Positions 35,115-46,859 of a stretch of 64,000 nt of DNA are shown here, piece by piece (position 1 is the stretch's first letter; every line of letters starts with the position of its first letter). The stretch is from Desmodesmus armatus (taxonomy: Eukaryota; Chlorophyta; Chlorophyceae; Sphaeropleales; Scenedesmaceae): NCBI GenBank assembly GCA_007449985.2, contig VIIQ02000028.1, positions 466,001-530,000 on the forward strand, written 5' to 3'. The notes below the pieces were generated by a model. That model was not told the DNA's origin. It saw only the letters and a list, made by a program, of their open reading frames with translations, and made no database searches. The position numbers and the translations under genes were made by a program.

Positions 35115-35202
35115 TACCTGGGGCGGTAATCGAACCCGCCACCTCCCTGCACAGGCAAGCAGCCGTGTGCAGGGCGCTCTGAGCCATTTGAGCTACCAGG
35201 TT
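35115..35202 (-). repeat. tRNA-like sequence, probably SINE-derived
   Basis: On the minus strand the sequence has a 6 bp acceptor-like stem (ACCTGG with CCAGGT), a D-arm GCTC/GAGC with box A TAGCTCAAATGG, a variable AGGT, and a T-arm with box B GGTTCGATTAC. The central arm is a 9 bp stem (CCCTGCACA/TGTGCAGGG) with a 12-base loop and does not give a proper 7-base anticodon loop with T33. The conserved G53-C61 pair is broken. It is therefore more likely a tRNA pseudogene or the head of a tRNA-derived SINE than a working tRNA. Confidence 0.55.
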
Positions 35203-35367
35203 GACGTGAGCCTCGGGCACTGCCCTCATTGGCCACGGGTGTACGCCTGAGGCAGCTCCCCCCGGGGCTGCCCTCACAGGCAGAGTTTGATATAGAGATG
35301 GAGCACAGCAAGCATGCATAACAAGCAACCCCAGATGCCCAACACGCTTGACAGGATGTCACCAAGG

Positions 35368-35950
35368 GTAGACCTTTGCCACATGTGGTACACAGGGCGG
35401 GGTCACTGCCCGGAAGCCTGCGAGCAGTGCCCACAGCACCTGGCCTCGCTCACCCCTGCTTACCAAACAGGGAGGACAATGCACGGCAAAAGGCAGCACC
35501 ACTCGAGTCCCACACCAGCAACCGCCGAACAGCTGAACTGAACGGGGGCGCTGGCAGACTGCCGGGCTGCACAAGGCAGTACCCAGACAGCTGGCAATAC
35601 ACGTGCGCAAGCCTGGACGGGTCCGGCTTGTGAAACGCTACGTGCGTGCATGTGGGCACGGGTGCACAGGTCTCGGGTGTGTTGTCAGCTGTCAAGCCGG
35701 TAGACCTTTGCCATATGTGGGCACCAGAGCGGGTGGCCCGGACTTACTTCCGTCGGTCAAGCATCACAGTAGAACACTGTGACACAGGCCAAGGAAACCG
35801 GCTCCACGGACCCCTGGGCTCCCCCCTGCTTACATCAGGGGGGACAATGCACGGCAAAAGGTAGCGCTCTGTAGTCCCACCCAGACACCCTGTGGTGCTG
35901 GCAGACTGCCTCTTGTGCGTAAAGCACGGCAGCTGGCGATACACGCGGCC
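35368..35950. repeat. Degenerate tandem repeat, about 330-370 bp unit
   Basis: Two consecutive units (near 35368-35600 and 35699-35950) share blocks in the same order: 'tagacctttgcca.atgtgg', 'gacaatgcacggcaaaagg', 'gcagactgcc' and 'agctggc.atacacg'. Divergence is moderate and no frame is kept open. It directly follows the tRNA-like sequence, so the two may belong to one retroposon family. Confidence 0.6.
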
Positions 35951-37207
35951 GGGCCTGAACGGATCCAGACCCGAGCCTGCAACAAGTCATAGACGCTGAC
36001 GTCAGACAGGTCGCAAACGTGTGTGCAGTGGGACTGGGCGCACAGCACCACCACAACAGCAGGGCTGTGTGTGGAGGGCAGAACGGCCTGCAGCAAGCAG
36101 CAGCAGCAATACAGTGTGTCAGGAACAGCAGTGGCAGCTGCAAGCAGTCAAAACAAGCTGCCGCTGCAAGCATACAATAGTCTGTACAGTAGTCTACACA
36201 GATGAGGGATATCTCACATACATTTCAGCCGCTTGGGCTGCTTCTGCTGCTAGTGAAGGCTAGGCATGAGCATGGCAGGTGCTGGAGATGGCCACTGTCC
36301 CTGCTGCTGTTGTGGCCTCACACAGTGCAGCTCACCTGCCTGTGGACAAATGCCTTGTTCACTCCAGCTGCATTGGGCTGCGCATCCCACAGCCCCAGAG
36401 CAGCTCAATGGCACTCTGCCCATGAAGGAGGTGGTGTTGACAGGGTGCCCCAACTTGCTTTTTGACAGGGTGCCCCCCCCTTACTACCCCTGCTTGCTCA
36501 TACGAGGAGCTGCGTGAAGAGAACCAAGAACACGAAGCTGGAGAAGCATATTGGCAGCTGCTGAGTCTGTCGCTTGCCTGTGTTGAACACTGTTCTCGGA
36601 AGGGGAAGGGGACCTGAGGCACAATGCACAAAGATATCCCGCAACACTCCAGAGTGAAGAAGCCCTGATGGCACTGAAACGAGCTGACTGTGAGCTGAGC
36701 CCAGGTTAAGTTGGTTGTTAGCTCCGTCCAAAGGCTGTCCACACCGAAAAGGCTGTCGAGACGATATCATGTTAGGTTGCCAATTTGATGTTTTGAAAGA
36801 CTTGTTCCCTGGCAAGAAACATTTTTGGCTGGCGTACAGGGGGCATGTACATAAGGGCCTCAAAGTCGCGCAACAGCCCAAAACCTCAGGGTAACACACC
36901 ACAGGCATTGAGTCGTGCGGCACAATCAAGCTCATGTAGGCTGCCCTTCATCTACTATTGTCAAAGCCTTTGGGTGTCCACTGTCCTCCTTGTATAGGCT
37001 TGACAGCATCTTGCACACCACAGCGATCTAACGCTGGTCCACAAAATTTTGTTCCGGCCGCCAGTACTTGCACCAGCTTGGTCTCACATCCTCAACAACA
37101 GCACTTGCGACGAATGGCTGCTCAAACATAGTGAAGCTGCGTGCAACCGGCCGCCCAGTAGGGTTCCTGTTCTGGCCTCTGCTGTTGTATCTCTACAGAC
37201 TGATCTG

Positions 37208-40200
37208 ATGAAGTCCTGGCATCACACCAGGTATGCCCGCTGCATGTGAATATCAAATTGGTTTCTGTATTGCTGAAGCCGTACTTTCCTCACAGCCGTG
37301 ACAGCACAATGCTTTACCTCAGCCCAGAAACAAGCAACCGGCCCAACCGGCCCACCCTCATGGCACCTGCCCTTCAAGTGCTGCCAACACTGCCTGATCG
37401 TAATGCTGCTCCTGCCCACCATCTACATACTTTTGCAGGATCTGTGCTGCTGGTGGCTGGCTAGCAGTCCTCCTGTGCTTGCTGTGCGTCACCCCTTCAG
37501 CACAGCCACTGGGGAGGCCCTCAGCAGCTGGAGCAGGGGCAGGAGCAGGAGCAGCAGAGTGCAGCCTGTACATTCTTGGTGGTGAGGGCAGCATCCGCCA
37601 TGCTGGCATGAGGTGCACTGGGCCCCAGCCGACCATCGCACTGGCTTTGCCAGACCTGGCAGGCTTCAAAAGCAACTTCACGGGGGTCGCTCTCAATAGC
37701 AGCTGCGGTGGAAGGTCGCCTGCGAACATCTCCTGCCTTGTATCCATCTGCGCCGGGAGGCTTCTGATCAGGAGCAGCAGCGTATCCTTGGTGCGGGGTG
37801 TTTCTGTGAGGACGGCGGTGTGTGTGTTGGGTACCAGCCAGGTTGAGGTGCATAGCAGCAGGTTCACTGAGAACCATGTCAGGCCCATTCTTGTGTTTGG
37901 CCAGGCTCAGGTGCTGCTGAATGCAAGCACCATATCCAGCACCGTTGTCAATGCCTCTGGTGGCGGCATGGGGATTGGCGAAGGTGCTGTTGTCACCATC
38001 ACCGGCAGTAGCAGGGTGCATGGCAACAATGTGACTGGTGATGGTGGGGGGCTGGTTGTTTGGGACAATGCCACATTGTCAATTGAGGGCAATAGCAGTG
38101 TGAGTGGCAACTCAGCCGGGCGGTTTGGTGGTGGGCTGGATGTCTCTGAAAATGCCAATGTCACGATTAGTGGCAGCAGCAGCGTGCACAGCAACAGCGC
38201 ACGCAAGCTGGGTGGGGGCCTCCTTGTGGGCGGCAATGCTGTTGTGGTCCTCACTGGTGGAAGCAGTGTGCACAGCAATACTGCGAATGTTTCTGGTGGT
38301 GGTCTTATTATTTTTAATGGTGCTGTTGTCACCATCACTGGCAGTAGCAGGGTGCATGGCAACAATGTGACTAGCAATGGTGGGGGGCTGAGTCTTTGGG
38401 ACAATGCCACATTGTCAATTGAGGGCAATAGCAGTGTGAGTGGCAACTCAGCCGGGCAGTTTGGCGGTGGGCTGGATGTGCAGGACAACGCCAATGTCAC
38501 GATTAGTGGCAGCAGCAGCGTGCACAGCAACAGCGCACGCAATAGGTCTGGTGGGGGCCTGTTTGTGCTTGACAACGCTGTTGTGGTCCTCGCTGGTGGA
38601 AGTAGTGTGCACAGCAATACTGCGAATTTCTCTGGTGGTGGTCTTTCGTTTTGGGACAATGCTACTGTGATGGTTACTGGTGGCAGCAGCGTGCACAGCA
38701 ACATTGTAGGGTATGGTTTTGGTGGGGGCCTGGCTATGTTGGACACTGCCACCTTGATGATCTCTGGTGCCAGTAGGGTGCACAGCAATATTGCACGCAA
38801 CGGTTTTGGTGGGGGACTGGCAGCTATAGGCAATGGCACTGTGACCATCAGTGGTGGCAGCAGTGTGTATAATAACGCTGCTGGCAGATCTGGTGGGGGT
38901 CTGCGTGTGCACAATGCCAGTCTCATTCTGACTGGCAACAGCAGTGTGCGCAACAACATTGCCACGATGGGGGGTGGGGGACTGACTGCCTCGGCCGGTG
39001 CCGTGGTGAACATCACTGGCGGTACCACTGTGCACAGCAACAAGGCTGTCACGGGTACTGGCGGCGGCTTGCAGTTTCTTTTTGGGGTGCACGCCACCAT
39101 CAGCAATCGAAGCATCATCTTCAACAACACTTGCTCTGGTGTTGTGGGTGGTGGCATATGTGTTGATATCGGAAGTGATGCTGACAAGTTGCAACAAGAC
39201 GCCCGTGGGCGTCTCGTTGATGATGATGGTGCGGTGCAGCAGGCCGCCAATGTCAGTGACATTGACATGGCCTCACATGTCATAATCAGCAACAGCACAG
39301 TCTCACACAACCAGATCATCCGCTCCGCTGGTGGCGGGCTGGCTGTGGGTGGCAACGGCACTGTCCAGCTTGTTGACGGGGCACAGTTGTTGCGTAACTC
39401 GGCTGTCAACAGCTCAGGTGGTGGTGTGGTCTTGCGTGACAGCGGGACACTCATTGCTGATGATAGTGTTGTGTTTTTGGACAACAACGTCAGCAGAGGC
39501 TATATTGGGAGCACAATAGCGGCCTTTGGCAACTCAACACTGCATCTTTCCCCACTTGGCAACTTGACCAAGTGCAGTGTGGGTGTTTATTTGGGGTGGT
39601 CCACTTGTAGGGCAGGGGAATTTGAGCAGCTGGACATGTGTGTGTGCTGCTCACAGCACACATTCAGCTTCACAAATACGTCGGACAGCTGTCAGCAATG
39701 CCCGCCCCATGCCGATTGCCCCGGTGGGAGTGTTGTGCAGCCTGTACCTGGTTACTGGTCTTCAGCCCCCACCTCTTTTCAGATGCACCGCTGCCCGCTG
39801 TCTACGACATCTTGCAAGCACACGGGTCCTGGGCGCGAGTGCGTTGAGGGCTACACTGGCCCCTTGTGTGGCGCCTGCCAGCTTCCTAAGTATGGCTTGT
39901 TGGGCGCTTTCAGGTGTACCAAGTGTATGGAGCCCATTCGGCAGCTTTGCTTTTACCTGTTGGTGAGTTTGGTGTCTGTGTTCTTTATTACGTGCACTGC
40001 GCACTTCACTTGGCGGGATAACTTGACGGGCAACAGGGTCATCCTTGTCTCTGATGTGATCAAGGTATTGGTGCAGTACCTGCAGTACACAGTCATCATC
40101 GGCAGTGTGTCGGTGCCTTGGCCGCTGTTTGACGTGTTGCAGCGCTGGTTCCAGGTGGTCAATGTCGTGTATGCCGTGGGGTCAAGCCAGGGCTTGTCTC

Positions 40201-41264
40201 TCGACTGCTGGCTGTTTCACTACATCCCTCAAGGCAGGCTGCCCCTTGCGATGCAGCGGCAGTTGGTGTATTTCCTTGCTCCGGTGTTGGCTTTCCTAGC
40301 AGTTTTGGTGGTGCAGTGGCTGGCTTGGGCTGTCCGCAGGTGGGTGGTGCCTCTTGTGTGGCGCCCTGTGGAGCACGCAGGTCGGCATCTGCCTGTGTCG
40401 TTGATGCGCAAGCTTCCTGTCACGCTATTGGTGCTGGCTTACTACGCCTACCCAACCCTTACCAGGGCGTCACTCAGTTTCTTCGCCTGCTTGCGCATCG
40501 ATAGGGTGCCACCTGAGATTCTGCTGCCAACCGGTGCTACAGCTGCCCTCAACCACACAGCGGGCTACTGGGTCAGCGACATTCATCAGCAGTGCTTTGC
40601 GGGGTACCACAGGGGCTGGGCGCTCGGCTTGGGTCTGCCCTCTGTCCTGCTGTGGTGCATTGCTGTCCCCTTGGCAATGGGCCTGGGGCTGTACCTTTGC
40701 CGGGCCAAGGCTGATGAGGACAGCTTCCGCGAACACTTCGGGTTCCTGTACCGCAGCTACAGGCCCGAGCGCATGTGGTGGGAGGCTGTCTGGGCTGTGC
40801 GCACTGTGGTGCTTACGCTGGTGTCTGTGTTTGCGTTCCCTATGGAGCGCTATTTCTCTGTGTTAAGTCTGCTTGTGGTGTTCTGGGCCAGTGCAGTCCT
40901 GCAGAGTGTGTTCCAGCCTTACGCCTTTGCCAAGCTGCACCGCATGCACATGGTGTCCACGTCGTGCCTGGCAGCCACCACCCTGGGCGCGTTGGCCATG
41001 TTTGCATATGATGTGCAGGAGTCTACAGCTCTGCGGCTGCGCATGGCTATCGCCCTGCTGGTCATGCTTGTCAATGTGGGTTTTGTGGCGTGGTGTGTGT
41101 GGCAGCTGGTGCCTGTGCTGAAAGACTGGCCTCTGATGGTGGTCACCTTCATGACCACACGAGGCCGGCAGCTGGTGGAAGCCGGCATGGCATGCATAGG
41201 GGTGCGCACAAGGCACGGCACGGCAGGTCGGGGCAAGGGCCGGGCTGGGTGCTTTGGCGTATAG
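37208..41264 (+). CDS. Secreted beta-helix ectodomain with polytopic C-terminal membrane domain (1282 aa)
   Basis: Two exons are proposed: 37208-37230 (MKSWHHT plus two bases) and 37439-41264. The short first exon is inferred because it supplies an ATG in phase, GT-AG borders and a convincing signal peptide (hydrophobic core WLAVLLCLLCV before TPSA-Q); the frame has a TAA just upstream of exon 2. Residues about 188-715 are at least 15 parallel beta-helix coils of the SGGGL...NATVTISGSSSVHSN type, rich in Asn-X-Ser/Thr sequons. A Cys-rich linker (718-841; CQQCPPHADCPGG, GYTGPLCGAC) is like ephrin-receptor/EGF modules. About eight or nine membrane spans follow (838-1241), with a short basic tail. 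A cell-surface sensor, adhesin or transport-linked protein is plausible. The domain pair is known from algal and protist predicted proteins, but no function can be assigned. Confidence 0.82.
37983..38650 (+). repeat. Recent 336 bp internal duplication in the beta-helix gene
   Basis: The stretch from 37983 to 38318 is repeated from 38319 onward with few changes. The period is 336 bp (112 codons), so the frame is kept and about four to five helix coils were added in one step. Confidence 0.8.
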
Positions 41265-44200
41265 GCATGCGTGTGATCTTGGTGTATAGGCGTGCTGGTG
41301 ATCCTGCTGGTCTGCTGTCTTCAGCAACGGTGCTTTGTAGGTATATGGCAGAATCTGTTCATTGGCACCAGCGCTGTGGTCTCGTATGGGGTGTGTATAG
41401 TGCCTGTATGCACTGCAAGCATTCAGTGGAAATTTCAGGATAGATTATCAATATGGCATGTTTGCAGCGCGCTGCTGACGTGTTGACACAGTTTCATGGT
41501 AGCGCCAAGCGTCAAAAAGTTCTGTTGTGCCCCCAATTTGGGTGCTATTGAAAGCCCAAGGGTGCGACTGTGAGCGTGACTGCGCTCGATTATCTTGGTT
41601 GAATGCACTCATCTACTTTGCTCAGGCTGCAGCTGTCATCATCTTAATGTATGCACTGAGGCATGACTTTTGCCTGCCGCAGTGCTGTACACAGCGCATG
41701 CTGGTGCTGAGCGCATATACAACAGACACAGTGGTTGTGATCAGGTTGGTGCTGCCCACAGTGCAAGGCAAATTATATATTGTCGCAGTTGTTATCTCTT
41801 GGCAGCCGTGCAGTGCAGCACATGGCGCAGTTGTTGTCATGAAGATTTTCTCTTGGTGGTGGTTAGGAAGTATCACTTCCTAGTAGGTTGCAGCTCTCAT
41901 CACTTATGTGTCGGATGCTCTCACGCGCTGATCTGTCAGGCATGTGCCGCCTGTTTGCTGCATACATAGCACCTTTGCACAACACAATTGCTCCCTGCTT
42001 GTGCGGCGCCCTGCTTGTGCAGCGATGAGAGCGACACAATGGCCCTGGGATCAGCATGAATTGCAGCTGCTGCTGGTGAACCAGCGTTCCGCAGTTTTGG
42101 CAGGCGTGACAGTGCAGTGTTAGCTGCGCAGCTGAGCTCAGCATTGACTGTTAGTAGGCCAGGTGGCGGGCACCGTGCCCCTGAGTGAGATGGGCGGCAA
42201 ATTGTTGAATGGGAATGCTATTTTGTTTTTGTTCTTGGTCTGGGCCGGTAAGTCCTGCAATGCATTGTTAGTGAGCAACTGCTGCTGTCCTGAAGTGACT
42301 TCAGTGACCTGTTCAGCTGGTGATTGTTTGGGTCGATACCCTGGTGCCGTCGGCTGACTGTGATGATCAGGGGCTGCCAGCCCGGTGTTTCCGATGGAAA
42401 GTGTCTCTGCCTTGGAGCAGCAGCCTGCTGCAGTGTGTTAGCTGTAGCAGTATGGCAAGCAGTGTACTCAGGGTTGTGACCCTGACAGCATGCAGGGAGT
42501 GTTGGGACGCTGCACAGGTGGTGACGGTGCCGATGGAGAGTGTGGCTGATCGAAGGACAGGGGTGCACAGTTGACTAGGTTGACGAGTTTGGGAATGAGG
42601 CGGGGGGTCAGCTCACTGAGCAGTGGCACTGGCCAGCCCGGTGTTCTAACACGAATGTCAGAGTCCTTGTGCTGGTGTCAGAGTCCTGATACTAGGAACT
42701 CCCAGCTACTGACCAAACCAAGCGAGGGGGTCTTGGCCACGAGGAATGGGTGCTCCAGCGGTCCTGCGGGGCCACTGCTTGGCCATTTGTGACACGGCGG
42801 ATGCGTTACGGTGTAATGGTCATTGAGTGATGAGCACAAGTGTGAGTGCAGTGCCCTTAGGCCATGACCTGGTGCACAAGCAGAGAGCCACTTTTCGAGC
42901 TTCTGAGGTGCAGTACAGCATTGTTGGCCATGGTGCCTGTCGCAAATAGCAACAGTGCTTTTGCATTTGTTACAGTTAACGTTCCTGTTTCACTTATTGG
43001 CTCAGCACAAAAGCTGAGCAACCCACAACGGAGCCTGACTCAGGTTGAGTCCCCTGAGCGGCTTACAGGGTACCAAGAAGGACACCATGCACGCCCAAGA
43101 CAGCATCAACAGTGGGAATCGTATAACTCTTTGATCATGGTGGGTTCAACAGCACACAAAAGAAGAACCATGAGAACAACCCCAGCAAGACCGCACATGA
43201 CCGTCATGTGACTTGATGCATGCAGTAGTGACAGCTGCAGGTGCGCTTGGCCACCAGCCAGTGGATGACTGTCGGAAAGCTGTGTCTGTCGACAGTCTAC
43301 AGCACGCCATGTCGCCATGTCGCCATGTATCCACTTTGCACCACCACAGCCTCCAGCACGGTCTCACACAGCAACCAACAATGCTCAGCATCCAAGAATG
43401 CTCAGCATTGAGGCTCAATGCGCTCACCCTGCACTGCACTGAGGCTCACCCCAAAGGTACCCTGTCATGACCGATTACTCATCCAATCAAGGGTAGGATG
43501 CCGAAAGGTCACCAACGTAGGGGCATGTTCAAGCTTCGACACGCTTTCCAAGGAAGGCATTTGGAGGGTCCGACCCAATGAGTCACCATCTTGATGACCA
43601 TCCAAACAGCTTGATCACCAGCCGCAAGTGCACAGGGAGTCAAACCAATGCGCTGAGATGTGCCCGGCAGTGCTTATCATTGATTTTGCGGGAGGAGTTA
43701 TACTAGGACAGGCTGGGAGGCAGTGAGTGCTGCAGTAGCATTGTCGCCCACAAACATGGCCCCCATTGAGATTCGCCTTGCACCCATCTGTGGCTGCCTT
43801 GAGCAGCAGCTGCAGCCACTGCAGTGTGGCGTGCTGCAGCAGTATGGTGTGCCGCTCCGACATGGTGAGATCACAGCTTGTGTGTCTTGTTTTGAAGTGT
43901 CACCCATGATCAAGTCAGTTGGGAAACTAGCCTCCCAGAGTCAGCTGCAAAAAACCAGGAAGGGTCTGCATGCTAACTTCGTACACAGCTGAGGACTTGG
44001 GAACACAGCGCAAACATGGTAGATTGCTGATGGCACTTCTGACCTTTAAATGATGCAAGAGGGCACCCTGTCGGCCATACTATGGCTAGTAGCTTTGATG
44101 TGCCCGTGCAGCGGGTTATTTCCCTGTCTCTAGCTGTGTTGTCAATCGATGGATGGACGGACTGCAGGGTGCCCTGTGCCATTGTACACAGGCAGGTTGT

Positions 44201-45330
44201 GGTTTGTGCCACCGTCTATGCACATGATGTGATTATGCAGTACAGGCTCCGCCTCACTGCATGTCAACTGTTTTTTCCAATGTATGCAGTGATCAACTCC
44301 AACAACAACTATGGGCGGACAGTGCCACGCCACATACTATGCCGCACCATCTGGCCACAATTCCACTGGACTAGCACAACCTCCAGCATCCTTTTCAAGG
44401 GACAAACAACAGCAGCTGCAACCACGCAGACTGGCCAATGCCACATCAAACTGTGTTGAGTGCCTGCACAAGCGCACTTGGTGTACTACCCCTGACATGC
44501 ACCACCTTGCTGTGCTGTGACAACAATTTGAGAGCTGTGGCTAGCGGCAGGAGCCACCTGATGATGCATCACGGCATGACAACTGTGCAGCACCACCAGG
44601 AATCAAATTAAAGTGCAGCACCAAGATCAAACAGGTAGGAAGGTGCAAGATGCATCTCATATGCATCACCCAGTTCTTTGCCATGCCTATGCATACTGCA
44701 GATGCATCTGAAGGTTCTCCGCCACAGCATGACATGATGCCTGTGCACAGCAGCCGGGGTAGTCCACAAGCACCATTGATCCCTCATCAGGTCCGCATGG
44801 TGGTGTGAACTGCAGCAGCAGAGCAGTACAGGGCAGCGCGCAGCAGTGATGAGCAGCAGGCATCGTCCCAAATGCGATAGGGCAACCGCTTGTTTTCACG
44901 CCCATGCAAAAGCGCTCCACCATGACTACCACTGCTAGGACAGATGGTAGGAAGACATGCTGAACACAACCTGTGCATGTGTTTTGAGCCGCTGCTGGTA
45001 TGTCAGATCACACTGTAACTTGCATGATGCCATCCTTTGTGGCACTTGGGACCATATTGCCATGCACCCATAGCTCTGGCCGATGCATTGACGTGTTTTG
45101 ACTGCGCCATGGCCGTGTAGTCCATACCAGCAGCAACTGAAAGCCCTGACGGTGTGTATGTATGGATACAGCAGTGTTGGTGCTGTAGGGTGCAAGGCGG
45201 GCTGAATTGCGTCGAACCCTATCCGTGCAACCAGACCGCGGCAAGCTGGCTATCATAGCCATGATGGCGCATATTTGAAATATGTCAAGTTTCTAACTAA
45301 AACTTCACCCGGTGGCACAGGCCGGCTATC
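41265..45330. other. Intergenic sequence, no gene recognised
   Basis: About 4 kb without a convincing frame or splice chain. A TGTAA at 42812-42816 is the first found after the beta-helix gene but is 1.5 kb away, so that gene's 3' end is not settled. No repeats of note were seen. Confidence 0.5.
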
Positions 45331-46697
45331 TCACCTAGCAGTTTGCCACCACTCAGTGCAGTAGGACTTCTTGGCCCTGACAACGTAGTAGGCCTTGGTA
45401 GGGTGCTTGCAGTCGCACTGCGGAGGAGGGGCAAAAAACCACAAGCACCAGCAGCAAGCAACATGTTCAGTACCAGTACCAGGATGCCATCCACGCCAGG
45501 CCGTGCCTCAAGGCAAGCTGAATCTGCTGCTCACCATATGCATCATACGTACATGACCCCAGGAGGAAGGGTCTGGACTCCACAGCATCCTTGTTGCGCA
45601 ACCGTGCTGAGCATCTGTAATCACTGTGCCAGCTGCGATTGCTGTGTTACAGCATATTGTAAGAACAGCTGCTGCGGCACAGCACCTGCCTGGAGGCTAG
45701 CCGGTGGCACACACAAGCGGTGACCGGCACTGGCCGCGGCCTTTGAGCAAAGCGCGCTTGTGCACATGCACACATCACCCACCTTGGAATCGTCGTCCTT
45801 GTAGTAGCAGGACTTGTAGTACTTCTTGCCGCAGTCATCGTTGTCGTAGTAGTCGCAGTCGTGGCAATCATCGTCATCATCGTCCTCGTGCTTGACGTAC
45901 CTGGCAAGGTACAGTCCCATGTGCAGGAGGTAGGGTGAATATGGAGGTTGAGAAGGGCATTGAAGGTGAGCAAATATTTACTAGAAGGCAACTCCCTGTG
46001 TCTGCTTACGAGCAGCTTCAGAAGGTCTGAGCCCTGGACATGGTCGATGGATACATGATCGCTGCTGTGAATACGGTATGCTCAACTACATAAGACCATG
46101 GTGTGTCTTCAACCCCTGACAAGGTGTTCGCTGCATGTGCAACCTCACTATGCCAATTACATAAGCCCTGCCGACAGCCACTTACTTGGTGGAAATGACG
46201 TACTTCTTGGCATGACCATAACCATGACCATGACGTTTGTAGCCGTACTTGCCAGACACTGCAGGAGGGGTGGGGGGCGGCAGGGGCAGAGGGTGAGCCA
46301 AAGGCTGAGGTTGTCACAGAGGATGGGCTGCTGCCAACCACAATCCAAAATTTCTGCACACTGCCCACACCTGCACCGGAATGGCACACAATGCTGTGCA
46401 AAGTGAACACGAACACCAGAAGAACAACATGTATGTGCACCAAGTGACTCGCAACGCTGCTAATCGCGTGCTGCATTGGTGCTTACGCAGGGCGCGAGAG
46501 CCGGAGGGCGCAACGCCAGCATCGCCAACAGCCACAGACTCGTCGCTGCAAAGCAGCGACAGCGCAGTCAGGACGGCCAGCAGAGCGATGCGTGACAATG
46601 CGCGGCCAGCTGGTTTCGTGCTGGAAAGAATTCACCTGGCGGTTGCAACGGCCATCATTGCCAGCAAACCCAGCAGGAACAGGGCCTTGACTGCCAT
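45331..46697 (-). CDS. Small secreted Cys/Asp/Tyr-rich protein (132 aa, 5 exons), function unknown
   Basis: Exons in gene order: 46697-46636, 46545-46487, 46258-46186, 45900-45783 and 45417-45331; the phases add to 133 codons including the stop (TGA). Residues 1-20 form a clear signal peptide (MAVKALFLLGLLAMMAVATA), followed by SDESVAVGDAG. The mature part has a Gly/His/Tyr stretch (YKRHGHGYGHAKK), an Asp run next to Cys (HEDDDDDDCHDCDYYDNDDC), CGKKYYKSCYYKDDDSK, and a C-terminal CDCKHP segment ending SYCTEWWQTAR. Seven cysteines lie in the last 75 residues. The Asp/His/Cys content suggests metal or Ca2+ binding or a cross-linked extracellular matrix role through Tyr, but I recognise no family. 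A TATA-like box lies upstream. Confidence 0.72.
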
Positions 46698-46770
46698 GGT
46701 GTCGGGCTTGACTTTGATGGAGCTTTGGAAAGGACTGTTGACGTTGCGTGGCAGTGGAAAGGGGCGGGGC

Positions 46771-46779
46771 GTTTATATA
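46771..46779 (-). promoter_or_regulatory. TATA box of the secreted protein gene
   Basis: TATATAAAC on the gene strand, 74-82 bases upstream of the ATG at 46697, followed by a GC-rich stretch. Spacing fits a start site near 46745 and a leader of about 50 bases. Confidence 0.6.
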
Positions 46780-46788
46780 GCAGAGTGC

Positions 46789-46859
46789 AGGGTGAATCAA
46801 CATTGGCTGACACAAGTGAGTAGTGACAAAACCCCTAGTGCCGCCAAGGGTGATTCAAC
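46789..46859. promoter_or_regulatory. Repeated upstream motif AGGGTGAWTCAAC
   Basis: Two copies lie just upstream of the TATA box: agggtgaatcaac (46789-46801) and agggtgattcaac (46847-46859), 58 bp apart in the same orientation. This looks like a duplicated factor-binding site; the factor is unknown. Confidence 0.45.

Larger units (their letters stand above)
33761..37207. other. Intergenic sequence with repeats, no gene recognised
   Basis: No reading frame here shows a domain or a consistent splice chain. It holds a tRNA-like sequence at 35115-35202 and a degenerate tandem pair at 35368-35950 (separate entries). Confidence 0.55.

Noticed and set aside
35115..35202. A functional tRNA gene
   Set aside because: The anticodon loop cannot be formed normally and the G53-C61 pair is lost; kept only as a tRNA-like repeat.
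37907..39487. 526-residue open frame on the minus strand
   Set aside because: It lies opposite the beta-helix repeats; the Pro/Leu/Thr-rich text is the antisense reading of SGGG/NAT codons and has no start context or domain.
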